Positions 1 to 8,998 of a DNA stretch of 62,191 bases are shown in pieces. The stretch is from Rickettsiales bacterium (lineage in GTDB: Bacteria; Pseudomonadota; Alphaproteobacteria; Rickettsiales; JABSSG01), in assembly GCA_020049805.1 (NCBI GenBank), contig JAGVLN010000011.1, positions 1 to 62,191 on the forward strand, written 5' to 3'. The notes beneath the pieces are model-generated. The model worked only from the letters and a program-made list of their open reading frames with translations, was not told where the DNA came from and did not search any database. Each line of letters opens with the position of its first letter. Position 1 is the stretch's first letter. The translations under genes were made by a program, and so were the position numbers.

Positions 1-1
1 A

Positions 2-1143
2 AAATATCGGGAGAAATTTGTAGAAATTCTATCTAATGCTATTGATGATACAGGTAATAGGCTTTTTACTCCTAATGAAATAGCTACTATTGCTGGAGAC
101 AAAAGTAAACTATATCCTGGGCTACGAGCTATAAACAGAACGCCTGAACAAGTATTTGGCGATTATTTATCTCGAGTAAATACAGCACTTAGTAGTGATT
201 ACGGTAGAAAAGTAATTGATAGCATGTATCCTGAGGAGATCAAATCTAAGATGGCACATATTGAGAAGTTTGTTAGCCAAATTACAAATCCTATAGCAAA
301 GCAATTTTATAGTACTGATGCGGGTAAAGTATTACTATTTGATTACCATAACCAATTTAATTTAGACTTAGAAGGTGGTAGAAATCCTAAATTATTAGAT
401 TATCTTAATTCAGGGGAAACAACTTTCCTAAGAACAACAATATCTTTCACTAATCAATATGGTTTTGAACAACATAAAAAATTTATTTTATCCACAAGAC
501 AAGCTGGGGTTAATCCTAATAAACTTCTAAAAAGGATTACTACTGTTTATGAAATATTAAAACAGCATGGAATTACTATGGACGATCCTATTGTTCAAGA
601 AGTAAGCATTGATCATGACGGCACAGTAAAAACATCAACTAAAGTTGTTAAGAAAGATATGTCTGATTGTCAAGGTATCAGGGATTTTGTTAAAAATGCA
701 GAAGAAAATGCTCTTGGGCTTTTTCCTGGATTTTCTAAACGAGAAATCACCAAACTCAAACATGAATATCAAGATGTGGTTTATTCTAAAGTATATGAAT
801 ATGCAACGTCTGTTTATAGTAAATGTAGTGGCATTAAATTTCAATTTAACGATCTCCTCATCTAGTATGTGATAAGTCAAAATCTTACCCTCTTAATTTA
901 TTTAATTGTGAAGAAGCAAAGTATGATAAAGATGCGAATGCTTTACTTACCAGAGTTATAAGATATAAACTTGCATCGCAAAATCAAACTGAAGAAGCAG
1001 CTCATACTAAATCTGCAAATCATGCTTCACTTTTAACTGAATTAAATAGATTGCAATCACAATTAGTAGATTTTTATTATGGAGTTGAACTAAAGCAAGA
1101 ACAAGAAGCAACTGGTCATACTCATTTACATGGTGATGAATAA
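2..1143 (+). pseudogene. Frameshifted, 5'-truncated gene of unknown function (candidate secreted or accessory protein)
   Basis: The reading frame is open from base 2 with no stop, so the gene starts outside the window. In that frame it stops at 863-865. In the +2-shifted frame the sequence then stays open from about 850 to a TAA at 1141-1143 with coding-like composition (Glu/Ala/Gln/Asn-rich, ending HTHLHGDE), and that second stretch has no usable ATG, GTG or TTG near its beginning. The simplest reading is one gene broken by a single-base indel near 850-865. I recognise no family in either part. It is hydrophilic, with no signal peptide or membrane segment visible. Alternatives are a sequencing error or programmed frameshifting, but I saw no obvious slippery heptamer. 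Confidence 0.6.
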
Positions 1144-1175
1144 TAGATGCATCTTTCTTATATTAAGCTAAAATT

Positions 1176-1787
1176 ATGAACGATAAAGCGCAAAGAAAAG
1201 TTGTTAGTAAGTTTTTACTGGATCAATTTAAAGTAACAAACAGAGTAATCCCAGAAATAGCAAACCGCCAAACTCCAGATTTTGAATTATATCATAATGG
1301 GAAACAAATCGGATTTGGCGAAATAAAATCTCTCAATGACCCTTGGTTAGATAGCTTATTAGATGATGCTCAACCATTTGAAATAGTAGGAGGTAATAGA
1401 AATGACCCTACTTTCAACCGTATTGCAAATGCAATTTATAAAGCATCTAAACAGTTTGAATCGATAAACCAAAATCATAATTATCCAAATATTCTTATTT
1501 TATTAAACTATGATGAAGCATCAAATGTAGGCGATTTGTATAGTACAGTTACAGGAAATTTTTTTGCAAGTGATGGAAGTCAACATCCTATTTATAAATC
1601 AATTTCTGAAGGAAGAATTAGAGAAACAAAAAACATAATAGAATTATTTATTTGGATAAATATAGTAAATGGAAAAGTTTGCTCACACAATATACTAGTA
1701 ACTCACGAATCTATTTTACCTTTAAATAAAAATTTAGACGGAATTTTTTATAGTTCAAAATCTATTAAGACACTTCAATATAAATAA
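1176..1787 (+). CDS. Orphan PD-(D/E)XK nuclease-like protein
   Basis: A 203-residue protein starting at ATG 1176, 32 bp after the broken gene upstream. Residues 34-51 hold Pro-Asp, a predicted beta turn with an NGK hairpin, then Gly-Glu-Ile-Lys. That gives D35, E49 and K51 in the spacing expected of the PD-(D/E)XK nuclease core, and E27 could be the extra helix acidic residue. The rest is alpha/beta with no membrane segment. Many restriction, repair and mobile-element nucleases share this core, so the substrate cannot be named. No methyltransferase or specificity gene is adjacent, so it is either solitary or a remnant of a larger module. The nuclease call is inference from the motif only. Confidence 0.5.
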   Translation: MNDKAQRKVVSKFLLDQFKVTNRVIPEIANRQTPDFELYHNGKQIGFGEIKSLNDPWLDSLLDDAQPFEIVGGNRNDPTFNRIANAIYKASKQFESINQNHNYPNILILLNYDEASNVGDLYSTVTGNFFASDGSQHPIYKSISEGRIRETKNIIELFIWINIVNGKVCSHNILVTHESILPLNKNLDGIFYSSKSIKTLQYK

Positions 1788-2149
1788 ATGATCTAAATTC
1801 AGAAATTATTTTGCTCCGTTTGTAAACTTTGCTTCAGGTAATTAATACCCGTTTCTTTATAAGAGATTTATGTATAAAATAATCATAAAGTAGATAGTAT
1901 TTTACCCACAGCAACATTACCCTGGGGGCATAATTGGGGGCATCGATATAAATTGAAAAAATATAAACCTCATAATATCAATTGCTTACAACCATAACAT
2001 GAATGACTCTCCCGCCAGTTACATGTTTTACCAAGTTATATATTGAAGCTGTAAAATTCGTAGGGAGAATGTTAGAAGAAAAAGTACAGCTCTCAAATTA
2101 GAACGAGTAACTAATTTTATTAACAATGAAGTTTTGATAGTTTGCAGTA
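1788..2149. other. 362-bp gene-free stretch with a double GGGGGCAT motif
   Basis: Between the plus-strand nuclease-like gene and the minus-strand LuxR gene (which ends at 2150). No convincing gene lies here; a 32-codon frame (2003-2101) is too short to support. The one distinctive element is tgggggcat at 1923-1931 repeated at 1935-1943, a 12-bp period that is very G-rich for this AT-rich DNA. I saw no tRNA gene, and no strong terminator for either flanking gene. Confidence 0.5.
1923..1943. repeat. Tandem tgggggcat direct repeat, 12-bp period
   Basis: Two exact 9-bp copies separated by aat. Iterated GGGGGCA-type motifs resemble those I recall near tyrosine integrase genes and the ends of genomic islands, so this may be a scar of an excised or decayed element. 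No integrase gene is present in the window, and the assignment is inference. Confidence 0.4.
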
Positions 2150-2995
2150 TTAAAGCATCGAATTAAAATTGTCATAAAAAATTTCGATTAGTTCAGATTT
2201 GTAATGTAAGCCAGTTTTTAATTTTATGCTATTGATATGATGTTCAACTGTTCGCGACGATATATCTAATATTTCGGCAATTTCTTTACAAGATTTTCCT
2301 TTTGTTAATAGATACATACAGCTGCTTTCGCGCTGAGATAAATTTATTTTTTCGTTATTTACATTTAAGGTAATTTTTTCACATACAGAAAGTAATTTAA
2401 ATTTATCCTTTTGAACCAATTTGGAATTAGGAAGGAATAAATGTGGAGAAAATTTTATTTCCTTTTTGCTAGGATTATTAACTACAAATTCTACATAATA
2501 TTTAGAATGAAACGCAGTATTAATAGTCTCTTCGAATTGATTAAGGAAGTTATCAAAATAATTTTGTAAGAGTTTATTATTATTTATATAAAAGTTAATT
2601 ATGCCAACATTATCTCTGGTACTAGCAACGTGCATTATATCTATATATTGCTTATTTCTCTTATATAGATCTAAGGAATTCCATCTATTAGTTTCAAATA
2701 ATAAATTTAGGACTCTGTTCTCTTTATAACCATTGCCGGTATATACATGGAAATTATAATTTTTTACTATTTCATCTGCTACATCTTCAGGAATGAAGCC
2801 ATCAAAATCGTATAAATGTTTGTCTGTTTTGAAGGTTAACCAATCAAGGTGATTACAAAAAAATATAACTTTTCCGGTGTTATATATTCTTGCGAAACTG
2901 AAGTAATCTATACCATAGATTTTTAAGGGATGAATAAAGTTATCCAACGCATTGCATTGTTTACTAAAAAAATCAAAGGCAGCCATTCCTAACAT
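2150..2995 (-). CDS. LuxR-type transcriptional regulator (copy A)
   Basis: 281 residues. The C-terminal part (about 217-275) is a clear LuxR/NarL helix-turn-helix: LSQRE, then GKSCKEIAEIL, then ISSRTVEHHINSIKLKTG. The N-terminal ~200 residues are not a receiver, PAS or recognised autoinducer-binding domain and probably form an unknown sensory domain. The gene is the last of a minus-strand unit after two acetyltransferases and a symporter (30-bp gap), so it may control that unit. It has a paralogue of the same architecture at 6252-7064, with shared features such as INFYINNN versus INLYLENS mid-protein. No good Shine-Dalgarno precedes the ATG; M4 is an alternative start. Confidence 0.8.
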   Translation of the reverse strand: MLGMAAFDFFSKQCNALDNFIHPLKIYGIDYFSFARIYNTGKVIFFCNHLDWLTFKTDKHLYDFDGFIPEDVADEIVKNYNFHVYTGNGYKENRVLNLLFETNRWNSLDLYKRNKQYIDIMHVASTRDNVGIINFYINNNKLLQNYFDNFLNQFEETINTAFHSKYYVEFVVNNPSKKEIKFSPHLFLPNSKLVQKDKFKLLSVCEKITLNVNNEKINLSQRESSCMYLLTKGKSCKEIAEILDISSRTVEHHINSIKLKTGLHYKSELIEIFYDNFNSML

Positions 2996-3025
2996 AGAAT
3001 AATACCCAAAAATGATACTTGATTT

Positions 3026-4468
3026 TTAGTCTACATTAATTCTGTTAATTTTAAAATCTGTTGTAGCCAAAAAATCAATATTAATTGGTGATGTAATGAA
3101 TTTTTGCCAAAAATACATCCCAAAAAACCCTAATGCACTCCCAACAACACCTAAAAATAAGGTAATAGTTGCTAATTCACCAGTAATATACACGCCTATT
3201 AATGAAAATACTATAGCAAATATATTAGAACAAATGAATGATTTGTAATTGGTTTTAAACCTTAAAAACCCGGCTATCAATGGTACTATAATTAAAGGAG
3301 CCCAAAAATTATCTGCAAGCCAAATAAGCTCTATAAAGCCATTACCTTGCGCAGCTAATAATGCAGATAAAATACATACTAAAAATGTCGAAATGCGGGC
3401 TATAAGGAGTTCATGGTTATCTTTCAGTTGTGGAAATAGCTGTTTGGCAACATCATGTGCACATAAAACTGATACTGTATTTAAAAATGAATCAGCCGTG
3501 GACATTATTATCGCCATTATGCCTGCGATCATTAGCCCTTTAATACTAATTGGCAGATAATTCGATATTAAGTGAAAGAAAATTGTATTAGAATCCCCTC
3601 CAAAGTCACTTACCCTTAAAGCAAGGCCAATTGCTGAAAGGAACATAATGAAAGGGATTGTTATAATTCCTACAATGAATAAAGATTTTACTAGCTGTTG
3701 GGTGTTAGGAGCCATTAAAAATCTTTGAATAAAAGTTGGCTCAGAATGAGGTAACATATAGTTAAAAGCTAAGCTTAAAAATAACCATGGACTTATATTA
3801 GTAAAATCAATATTAAGATGAGTTGAAGGAAGATTATCAAATAAGTTTTGATAGCCTCCCGCATTGTTATAAATTATTAAACTAGCGATAAATATTGCAC
3901 AATAAAAAACAAAAAATTGCAATATATCTGTTAAAGCTACAGCTCTAATTCCCCCGAACGCTGAATAGAATGTTAAGATTCCGAACCCTATAAAGACACC
4001 AAGTGAAAACGGTATGCCAAGAAAATAGTTAAATACATAACCTAGAGCTAAAATTTGTGCAGCAATTATACCTATAGACTGTAAAATAGCTGCAATAACC
4101 ATTATCCATCTAGCGCATTTTCCGTAAAGAGATTCCATAATATCTCCTAATGATAAACATCCTTTAAATTGTTCTATATTATTGCCAAATACCTTGGCTG
4201 TAATTACCCAAGATATTGCTTCAAACATTAAAGCAATCGAAAAGGTGATACCTAAACCATAGACTTTGCCAATTACCCCCATAGTTGAACCTGCTCCAAT
4301 AAGCGTAGCAAACATTGTTGCTACTAACATAGTTGTAGAAACTGATCCTACACCAAGGGCATATTGCTTCATCGTCTTAACGTGACCTATCTTAAAGAAT
4401 CCTAATATTAGGCAGATGGCTAAATAGCCAAAAATAATAATCAGGTCAATATAATGAAGGTTTTGCAT
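3026..4468 (-). CDS. Sodium:solute symporter family (SSS) transporter
   Basis: 480 residues, about 13 hydrophobic segments, an inner-membrane secondary transporter coupling solute uptake to Na+. Family marks are the GGIRAVALTDILQ stretch (about 172-184) and STADSFLN (323-330), which matches the Na+-binding helix of the family. The solute is undetermined; relatives carry proline, pantothenate, sugars and organic acids. The start is set by an AGAGGT ribosome-binding site 6 bases before the ATG, inside the end of the upstream acetyltransferase gene (11-bp gap). Co-transcription with both acetyltransferases and the LuxR gene is likely. Confidence 0.85.
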   Translation of the reverse strand: MQNLHYIDLIIIFGYLAICLILGFFKIGHVKTMKQYALGVGSVSTTMLVATMFATLIGAGSTMGVIGKVYGLGITFSIALMFEAISWVITAKVFGNNIEQFKGCLSLGDIMESLYGKCARWIMVIAAILQSIGIIAAQILALGYVFNYFLGIPFSLGVFIGFGILTFYSAFGGIRAVALTDILQFFVFYCAIFIASLIIYNNAGGYQNLFDNLPSTHLNIDFTNISPWLFLSLAFNYMLPHSEPTFIQRFLMAPNTQQLVKSLFIVGIITIPFIMFLSAIGLALRVSDFGGDSNTIFFHLISNYLPISIKGLMIAGIMAIIMSTADSFLNTVSVLCAHDVAKQLFPQLKDNHELLIARISTFLVCILSALLAAQGNGFIELIWLADNFWAPLIIVPLIAGFLRFKTNYKSFICSNIFAIVFSLIGVYITGELATITLFLGVVGSALGFFGMYFWQKFITSPINIDFLATTDFKINRINVD

Positions 4469-4479
4469 GATTTTTACCT

Positions 4480-5202
4480 CTAGTAATTTAATAAGTAAGA
4501 AAATTCATTGATAAGTGGAAATACATAATGCTTTGGATGTTCAAATTTAAGTAAACCCATTTTTATATCTGACAATGTGTGTTCTACTAAATTTCTAACA
4601 TTTAATGAGTATTTAAGCCTTTTAGTACCATATCTAATTATTTCTAGGTTATCAAAATTAAATCCTACTGTTTCTAAGATTTTTTGAGAGGCTAAGTTAT
4701 CTTTATGGGTAGTGGCAATAATTTTTTCTACAGGATGGTTGTTGATAGTATATTTTTGTATTGATAAACATGGCACTAAAATCTTTATAATAGCTGACGC
4801 AGCTTCTGTGCCATATCCTTTTTTCCAATATTCGCTGAAATAAATATACCCTAATTCTATACTTCCTTGTTCTGTTTCATCAGAGGTTTCTAAATCAATA
4901 TGCCCAATTAATAGATTAGTGTTTTTATCAAAAACAGCATATCCGCTGTAAGGATTATTCTGTTGCCATTTTTCATTCCAATGATCGATACGGTTCTTGA
5001 TAATAGAATGATCGATAAATGGTACCCCATATTCATAATTTTTCATTACTTTTTCATCACTGAAAAGCTTATAATAAATATCATAATATTCAGGTTTGAC
5101 TGAACAAATTTTTAAACGATCCGTTTCAATTATGATTGTGAGCTCATTTGGTTTTTTAAGCTTCACGTTGATTTTTATTTTATTTTTATTAGTATTCGTC
5201 AT
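4480..5202 (-). CDS. GNAT acetyltransferase, RimJ/RimL-like
   Basis: 240 residues from the ATG at 5202; a TTG two codons earlier is a possible but weaker start. The N-terminal half has the RimJ/RimL pattern (ETDRLKI...), and the acetyl-CoA pyrophosphate loop is visible as YWKKGYGTEAAS. The usual late helix/strand pair follows (SQKILETVGF). About 50 C-terminal residues extend beyond a standard GNAT fold and carry no recognised domain. The acceptor could be a protein N-terminus, an antibiotic or a small amine. Gene order puts it between another GNAT and a symporter in one unit, which suggests a shared metabolic or detoxification job. Confidence 0.75.
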   Translation of the reverse strand: MTNTNKNKIKINVKLKKPNELTIIIETDRLKICSVKPEYYDIYYKLFSDEKVMKNYEYGVPFIDHSIIKNRIDHWNEKWQQNNPYSGYAVFDKNTNLLIGHIDLETSDETEQGSIELGYIYFSEYWKKGYGTEAASAIIKILVPCLSIQKYTINNHPVEKIIATTHKDNLASQKILETVGFNFDNLEIIRYGTKRLKYSLNVRNLVEHTLSDIKMGLLKFEHPKHYVFPLINEFSYLLNY

Positions 5203-5226
5203 TTTCAAAATTCCAGTGGATCATAG

Positions 5227-5721
5227 CTACGTTTTCTTACGAACCGTAATATTTTTTCTCATAACGATAATGGGATAGTTATTAAAGATATTATGTTCTA
5301 GTACTTCATATCCTAAATGTTGGTACCAAGATAAAAGATTTAGATCAAAAATGAAAAGATGTAGGAATTTATAATTTAAAGCTGCAGTTTTCTTTTCGAC
5401 ATGAGCAAGTAGATAACTACCAACACCATTTTTACGATATGGTTGATCCACAAATAATCCTCCTATCCATGGTTCTAGATGCCTGTATTCAGGTAACTCT
5501 TCTTTGCGTAGACTTACCATTCCTATAGGCTTTGCGTTTTCTAAACAGATATATGTCAAAGGAAGTTTATTATTATTGCAATGATCTTTGAAAGATTTGA
5601 TAGAATATTCATAGGTTAAAAGGTTGTTATACTTTCCCCATTCATTTGTGCGCCATTTAGCTAATTGCTCAATATGGTTTGGGTGATTCATTAAATAATC
5701 TATTTTTAGATTTTCAATCAT
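5227..5721 (-). CDS. GNAT family N-acetyltransferase
   Basis: 164 residues, the length of a single GNAT domain. The acetyl-CoA loop is PYRKNGVGSYLLAHVE, and the C-terminal LSWYQHLGYEV is the family's late strand-helix. It is the first gene of the minus-strand unit, 24 bp upstream of the second GNAT. Substrate unknown. The Shine-Dalgarno is weak. Confidence 0.8.
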   Translation of the reverse strand: MIENLKIDYLMNHPNHIEQLAKWRTNEWGKYNNLLTYEYSIKSFKDHCNNNKLPLTYICLENAKPIGMVSLRKEELPEYRHLEPWIGGLFVDQPYRKNGVGSYLLAHVEKKTAALNYKFLHLFIFDLNLLSWYQHLGYEVLEHNIFNNYPIIVMRKNITVRKKT

Positions 5722-5866
5722 TATATAACCGTAAAATACTTATAATGTCTGTTACTATGCGCTATGTTAAATATTTTTTCAAGCTAAATAAGATTTTTGC
5801 TTAGAAACAAACATCGGAGTTGAAATGGTCTTGTAACAACTTATTAATTATACTTAGATATTTATT

Positions 5867-6094
5867 TTAATGATTAAAAGAGCTGTTTAACTTTCTTTTA
5901 AATCTATATTTGCCGGTGTCTAGCAGACTTGGCCAATCAGTAACATAACTTTCTGATTTTAATAATTGTTTTGCGTGTTTGCTAGTATCTGATTTTTTAG
6001 TTATTTGATTAAATCTATTTACTTGTGCTAATGCTAATTTTATAGATGTAATTTTAGAAATCATATAGTTATTCTTTTTTCCTTCTATAAACAT
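5867..6094 (-). CDS. Small basic protein of unknown function (75 aa)
   Basis: I do not recognise it. It is 75 residues, rich in Lys, Ser and Asn, with no signal peptide or membrane segment. An AAAAGAGGT ribosome-binding site sits about 7 bases before the ATG, which is the main reason to believe it is translated. It lies alone between the acetyltransferase unit and the divergent second LuxR gene (157-bp gap), so the two may share a control region. Confidence 0.5.
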   Translation of the reverse strand: MFIEGKKNNYMISKITSIKLALAQVNRFNQITKKSDTSKHAKQLLKSESYVTDWPSLLDTGKYRFKRKLNSSFNH

Positions 6095-6251
6095 TTTTTT
6101 AACCTCTTTTAAAAGATAAATAAATTCTATTTAAGAGAATATTACTTGTTGTATCGATTTATTTCTCTACGTAAAAAATACGGATGTAATTAATACTAGT
6201 TATTTAAAATTGGAATTGCTTTATATTAAGGGTTGAAAATTAGGTATTTAA

Positions 6252-7064
6252 ATGGAAATTATTGAATATACAACGCAGCACACTAATAGTCTAAGTACTA
6301 TTTGTAAGCCTTTGTTTGAAAATTTTCCCATAAAGGAAGTTGGATATATTAAAGTATTTAAAACTGGACATTTTTTGCATCTATCTACAAGTGATATCTG
6401 GCTAAGAAAATGTTATGAATCTAAGGTGCATGATAATTATCAGCATTATAAATCTTTAATTCATAGTAGCAATGTAAATAAATTAAGAATTCTCCTACGT
6501 TTTGGAGAACCAGCAAATCAATTTTCTTCATTTCAATATAATAATGATTTTTGGAATTCGATGATGATTTTTAATAAGACTGCTAATTATTTTGAAGGAT
6601 TAGCCTTCTTTTCATCTAGAGAGAATAGCAATATAATAAACTTATATTTAGAAAATAGTAACCTCTTTAAGAAGTTTATGTTCTATTTCAAAGAAAGATT
6701 AAGTGATGTGATAAACCCAAGTAATTTGTCTGCGGTATGGAAGCCGGCTAGTATGGTCCAAAATACTCATGAATTATTTAATGGAATCAATTATGATGCA
6801 GAAAAATTTAAGGATTTTTTATCTAAAATTTATGTTAAACAACTTAAGATTGATAATCGTAGGTACCTTACGTTGAAAGAAGCTGAGTGTCTTTATTATT
6901 TAAGTAAAGGCAAAAGCACAAAGGAAGTAGCTAAGATTTTAATGATTTCAAGCAGAACCATAGAAACTCATTTACGTAACATGCAATATAAATTAGGACT
7001 TTTTTGTAAAGCTGGGTGTATAGAATTTTTTTTGGAAAATAAGTTATATGATTTTTTTGAATAA
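6252..7064 (+). CDS. LuxR-type transcriptional regulator (copy B)
   Basis: 270 residues with the same plan as the regulator at 2150-2995: about 200 residues of unrecognised sensory domain, then a LuxR helix-turn-helix (about 205-262; LTLKEAECLYYLSKGKSTKE, then SSRTIETHL). It lacks an aspartate receiver domain, so it is not an ordinary response regulator. It is transcribed alone and converges on the MFS gene (40-bp gap). TTAGG 9 bases upstream may serve as ribosome-binding site. The two regulators bracket the transporter/acetyltransferase genes, so regulation of that cluster is plausible but inferred. Confidence 0.8.
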   Translation: MEIIEYTTQHTNSLSTICKPLFENFPIKEVGYIKVFKTGHFLHLSTSDIWLRKCYESKVHDNYQHYKSLIHSSNVNKLRILLRFGEPANQFSSFQYNNDFWNSMMIFNKTANYFEGLAFFSSRENSNIINLYLENSNLFKKFMFYFKERLSDVINPSNLSAVWKPASMVQNTHELFNGINYDAEKFKDFLSKIYVKQLKIDNRRYLTLKEAECLYYLSKGKSTKEVAKILMISSRTIETHLRNMQYKLGLFCKAGCIEFFLENKLYDFFE

Positions 7065-7104
7065 CTTTATATTGAATGATAATAAAGGTGATTTAATATA
7101 GTTT

Positions 7105-8352
7105 TTAATTATAAGAATTTTGAAGTTTTTTAATTGCTGTTTTAAAAATAATGACACTTAATGCTGAAATCAAAATTAGAATATAAAATAAGAAGTTTGG
7201 TTGATTTGTTGTGTTAATAACAAAATTTGAAAAACCGGGAGAGATGGCTGCAATAACATATGCTAAATTATAAGAAGACGCTATGCTAGTATATTTTATA
7301 TATGATGGAAAAATGTCTGTGACGAAATAAAAATAACTTGTAAGCAATATAGAAGCAAATAGCTGATAGCCACAAAAAAAAATTATTAAAACATTATCAT
7401 TTTTGAGACCAATTATAATTGGTGATAATATATTAAAACAAATAAATGCATATATGGAGTAAGTAATAACGATAGTTATATTTTTTTTATTTAAAAACAA
7501 CCCTACTATTGGTGAAAAGAGTAATAGTAGTATTTTGCCTAATAGTAATGCGAAGTAAATCTGCTCAAATTCATATTTAAAATACGTATGGGTATATGAA
7601 GGTAGGTACTGAAGTATCACAAATATTACAGAGATTAGGATAGCTAAACCAATTGATAATACGGCTTGTAGAGGATAAAATTTTAATAAATATATTAAAG
7701 GATTAATAGTTGTAGAATTAATATTACGATTTTTTGTGTCTAATAATATGGAAAAATTTTTTCTTATTAAAAAACTAATAATTCCTAAAATTCCTCCAAT
7801 TAAAAAGGGTATTCTCCAACCCCATGTTAGTACTTCATTTTGAGTAAGAATCTTGGATAGTAAAAGGGACACTAATGTCGCGCTAATTGCTCCTAGTGAT
7901 GCAGAAGATACAATTATTCCTATAAGCAATCCTTTGGTTTTTTTAGATATATTATCATTGATTAATACAACAGCTCCAGGAAGTTCTGCTCCGAGTGATA
8001 ATCCTTGAATGAATCTTAATGCGAATAATGCGTGCATCGAATAAGCCTGTGTAGATGGGATTAATCCTATAGAAAATGTAGATAGCGCCATGAATATGGC
8101 TGTGGTCAAAAATACTTTCTTTTTTCCATATATATCACCAATTATGCCGAATGCTATTCCTCCAATTGGTCTAGAAATATAACCAACAGCAAAAGTAATA
8201 AAGATATTAGTTAAATTTTCTTGTTGTGATAAGTGAGTATTGAATGCCGCGCTTAAGTGACTTGCAAACAGCGCATAAATCATAAAATCATAATATTCAA
8301 TAATAGATGTAAGGCTTGTGATAGCTAACAATCTTCTTTGATTTGTATTCAT
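7105..8352 (-). CDS. MFS transporter, metabolite:H+ symporter (ProP-like) family
   Basis: 415 residues, 12 predicted membrane segments. The MHS pattern is clear: IIEYYDFMIYALFA in the first helix, GYISRPIGGIAFG in the second, GDIYGKKK in the 2-3 loop, and LRFIQGLSLGAELPGA in helix 4. MHS proteins take up osmolytes or carboxylates such as proline, betaine or alpha-ketoglutarate, and they are multiplied in Rickettsiaceae. The gene is monocistronic, between a converging LuxR gene and a small upstream gene. A second member lies at 33677-34927. Confidence 0.85.
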   Translation of the reverse strand: MNTNQRRLLAITSLTSIIEYYDFMIYALFASHLSAAFNTHLSQQENLTNIFITFAVGYISRPIGGIAFGIIGDIYGKKKVFLTTAIFMALSTFSIGLIPSTQAYSMHALFALRFIQGLSLGAELPGAVVLINDNISKKTKGLLIGIIVSSASLGAISATLVSLLLSKILTQNEVLTWGWRIPFLIGGILGIISFLIRKNFSILLDTKNRNINSTTINPLIYLLKFYPLQAVLSIGLAILISVIFVILQYLPSYTHTYFKYEFEQIYFALLLGKILLLLFSPIVGLFLNKKNITIVITYSIYAFICFNILSPIIIGLKNDNVLIIFFCGYQLFASILLTSYFYFVTDIFPSYIKYTSIASSYNLAYVIAAISPGFSNFVINTTNQPNFLFYILILISALSVIIFKTAIKKLQNSYN

Positions 8353-8442
8353 TTTTTAAATTATTTTAGATTGTTGAACTCGCTTAATATAACAGATTAT
8401 TTTTTAAAAACTATAAGGTTACTATAATTTAAATTATATACA

Positions 8443-8481
8443 ACTTGTGTCCTTAGTAATTTTCATTATAAGAACACAAGT
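8443..8481 (-). terminator. Possible terminator of the 95-aa gene
   Basis: An 8-bp perfect inverted repeat (acttgtgt 8443-8450 / acacaagt 8474-8481) follows the stop of the 8493-8780 gene on the minus strand. The tail is only mildly U-rich, so efficiency is doubtful. Confidence 0.35.
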
Positions 8482-8492
8482 GTCATTTTATT

Positions 8493-8780
8493 TTAAACAT
8501 TATTATCCGCATCGGTATTATTACCTAGTAATTCTGTAGTATTATCTAATAAATTACTCGTAATATCACCTCTTAAATTAGTATGAATCTCACTACTAGT
8601 GTTTGCATCATCTCCTTTAACTAATGCATCTGTTAATGTATAACAAATTGTTTTACCCAATGCACAGATAGAATCTGATATAGGTTTTACTTTATCAATA
8701 AGTGATAAACCTATCTTACATATAGATTCCCCTATATCACAACTCATCTTAATTAAACTATTTATCTTTTCCTTATTCAT
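8493..8780 (-). CDS. Small protein of unknown function (95 aa)
   Basis: 95 residues, not recognised. The first ~50 residues look helical and amphipathic with several Cys (DIGESICKIGLSLIDKV), repeated loosely as PISDSICALGKTICYTL. The C-terminus is Asn/Asp/Thr-rich. No signal peptide is visible. AAGAGGT 7 bases before the ATG is a strong ribosome-binding site, so expression is likely. It stands alone, with a 9-bp palindrome in its leader (8804-8834). A secreted or membrane-interacting role is possible but unsupported. Confidence 0.55.
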   Translation of the reverse strand: MNKEKINSLIKMSCDIGESICKIGLSLIDKVKPISDSICALGKTICYTLTDALVKGDDANTSSEIHTNLRGDITSNLLDNTTELLGNNTDADNNV

Positions 8781-8803
8781 ATTATACCTCTTAATTTAGG
8801 TTA

Positions 8804-8834
8804 AATTACATGCTCGACCTCCGATCATGTAATT
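8804..8834 (-). promoter_or_regulatory. Palindrome in the leader of the 95-aa gene
   Basis: A perfect 9-bp inverted repeat, aattacatg (8804-8812) / catgtaatt (8826-8834), with a 13-base spacer, lies 24 bp upstream of the start codon. It could be an operator or an mRNA hairpin; nothing else in the sequence decides between them. Confidence 0.4.
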
Positions 8835-8998
8835 GTTAGTTTCGCACAACTCTAATTAGAAATGTATCCGATAAGAACACCTAAGGGTTTTTTACGTAGC
8901 TCTCATAAAGTAATAGATTAAGCCTTTTAGTTTTAAGTGTATAAAAGTTGTTTATTTCTAAATAAAAGTAATTAAAATACTATAAAAAGGTATTATTT

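Noticed and set aside
2003-2101. A 32-codon frame between the nuclease-like gene and LuxR copy A
   Set aside because: No ribosome-binding site, no recognisable family, length expected by chance.
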